The notes under the pieces: generated by a model
What the model was told of the DNA's origin: nothing
Database searches by the model: none
The model's input: the letters and a program-made list of their open reading frames with translations, nothing else
Part shown: positions 6,040-6,349 of the stretch, one piece after another
How positions within the stretch are numbered: position 1 is the stretch's first letter
Layout: the number at the start of each line of letters is the position of its first letter
Source of the DNA: Methanomassiliicoccaceae archaeon UBA404
GTDB lineage: Archaea > Thermoplasmatota > Thermoplasmata > Methanomassiliicoccales > Methanomethylophilaceae
Reading direction: 5' to 3'
NCBI GenBank assembly: GCA_002498605.1
Contig: DAHY01000033.1
Coordinates: 762 to 7,110, forward strand
DNA: 6,349 nucleotides
Translations under genes and position numbers: made by a program

Positions 6040-6349
6040 AGGTCGAGGCACTGATCAACGCAGGCGGAAAAGGCACACGGATGCTGAACAACGGCATAGA
6101 AAAACCTATGCTGACGGTGGGCGGCAAACCCACCGTTATGCATGTAATATCGGCGTTGGAAGCATCCGAAAACGTTTCGTCGGTGTTGATATCCGTCAGC
6201 TCCAATACTCTGCAGACGGAAACGTATCTCAACGAGTTGGGTTACGAAACAATAAGAACCGGCGGCGAAAGCTATGTCGACGATCTCCACCTGGCTCTGG
6301 AACATATGAGCTCGGAGTTCGTACTTACTTCGCCGTCCGATCTTCCTTT
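6036..6349 (+). CDS. cobY: GTP:adenosylcobinamide-phosphate guanylyltransferase CobY, partial (C-terminus beyond window)
   Basis: Transfers GMP from GTP to adenosylcobinamide phosphate, giving the GDP-cobinamide used by CobS; it is the archaeal replacement for bacterial CobU. The first 104 residues are present; the family is about 200 long, so about half is missing. The nucleotide-binding loop is LINAGGKGTRM (6-16), followed by EKPMLTVGGKP (22-32). NTLQTETYLNELG (57-69), TGGESYVDDLHLALE (75-89) and SPSDLP (99-104) match CobY features (NTPKT..Y, G..Y..D and the aspartate of a DLP motif). These set it apart from general sugar-nucleotide transferases such as MobA or GlmU, as does its place after cobS. 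Its ATG overlaps the cobS stop as ATGA. No strong SD is seen; GGCGTTGAT (6021-6029) partly matches the archaeal anti-SD complement, so coupling to cobS probably drives translation. Confidence 0.93.
   Translation, partial: MKVEALINAGGKGTRMLNNGIEKPMLTVGGKPTVMHVISALEASENVSSVLISVSSNTLQTETYLNELGYETIRTGGESYVDDLHLALEHMSSEFVLTSPSDLP

Noticed and set aside
5832..6305. 157-codon minus-strand open frame across the cobS/cobY junction
   Set aside because: Both plus-strand genes here are strongly supported by conserved motifs, and the antisense product has no recognisable features.
1..6349. tRNA or rRNA genes, CRISPR arrays, insertion sequences, intrinsic terminators
   Set aside because: I scanned by eye and saw no repeat-spacer pattern, transposase, terminal repeats or structural RNA pattern. 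The window is almost wholly coding, with no transcription-unit end inside it.

Overview
The window looks like part of an archaeal chromosome, probably from a methanogen. The nearest guess is a methylotrophic, Methanomassiliicoccales-like lineage, but this is inference from gene content and no marker gene is present. The reasons are: CobY rather than bacterial CobU, the archaeal corrinoid-salvage enzyme CbiZ with a CobZ-like tail, genes joined by 4-base ATGA overlaps, and archaeal TATA-like boxes about 25-30 bases before the start codon of the first gene in each divergent unit, with no Shine-Dalgarno (SD) sequence there.

Left part, minus strand (1-1437): a two-gene ABC-2 type exporter. It has a DrrA-like ATPase (472-1437) followed by its membrane permease (475 down to 1, cut by the window edge), joined by an ATGA overlap. 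Nothing in the sequence ties it to the cobalamin genes.

Middle (1438-1552): a divergent, G-rich intergenic region holding the likely promoters of both units.

Right part, plus strand (1553-6349): a tightly packed operon for the late steps of cobamide assembly and corrinoid salvage. It runs cobD-like aminotransferase/decarboxylase (makes aminopropanol phosphate), cbiB (attaches it to adenosylcobyric acid), cbiZ with a C-terminal CobZ-like domain (strips the side chain from scavenged cobinamide, possibly also dephosphorylates alpha-ribazole phosphate), cobS (joins the lower ligand, integral membrane) and cobY (activates cobinamide phosphate with GTP, cut by the right edge). Together, CbiZ takes foreign cobinamide back to cobyric acid, CobD plus CbiB rebuild cobinamide phosphate, CobY makes GDP-cobinamide, and CobS completes the cobamide. 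CobT and a threonine kinase are not in the window.

The most notable points are the acidic, probably disordered extension of about 120 residues in front of CobS, the diverged phosphatase-like domain fused to CbiZ, and the lower GC of cobS compared with its neighbours. The pathway itself is known; I see no wholly new system here.
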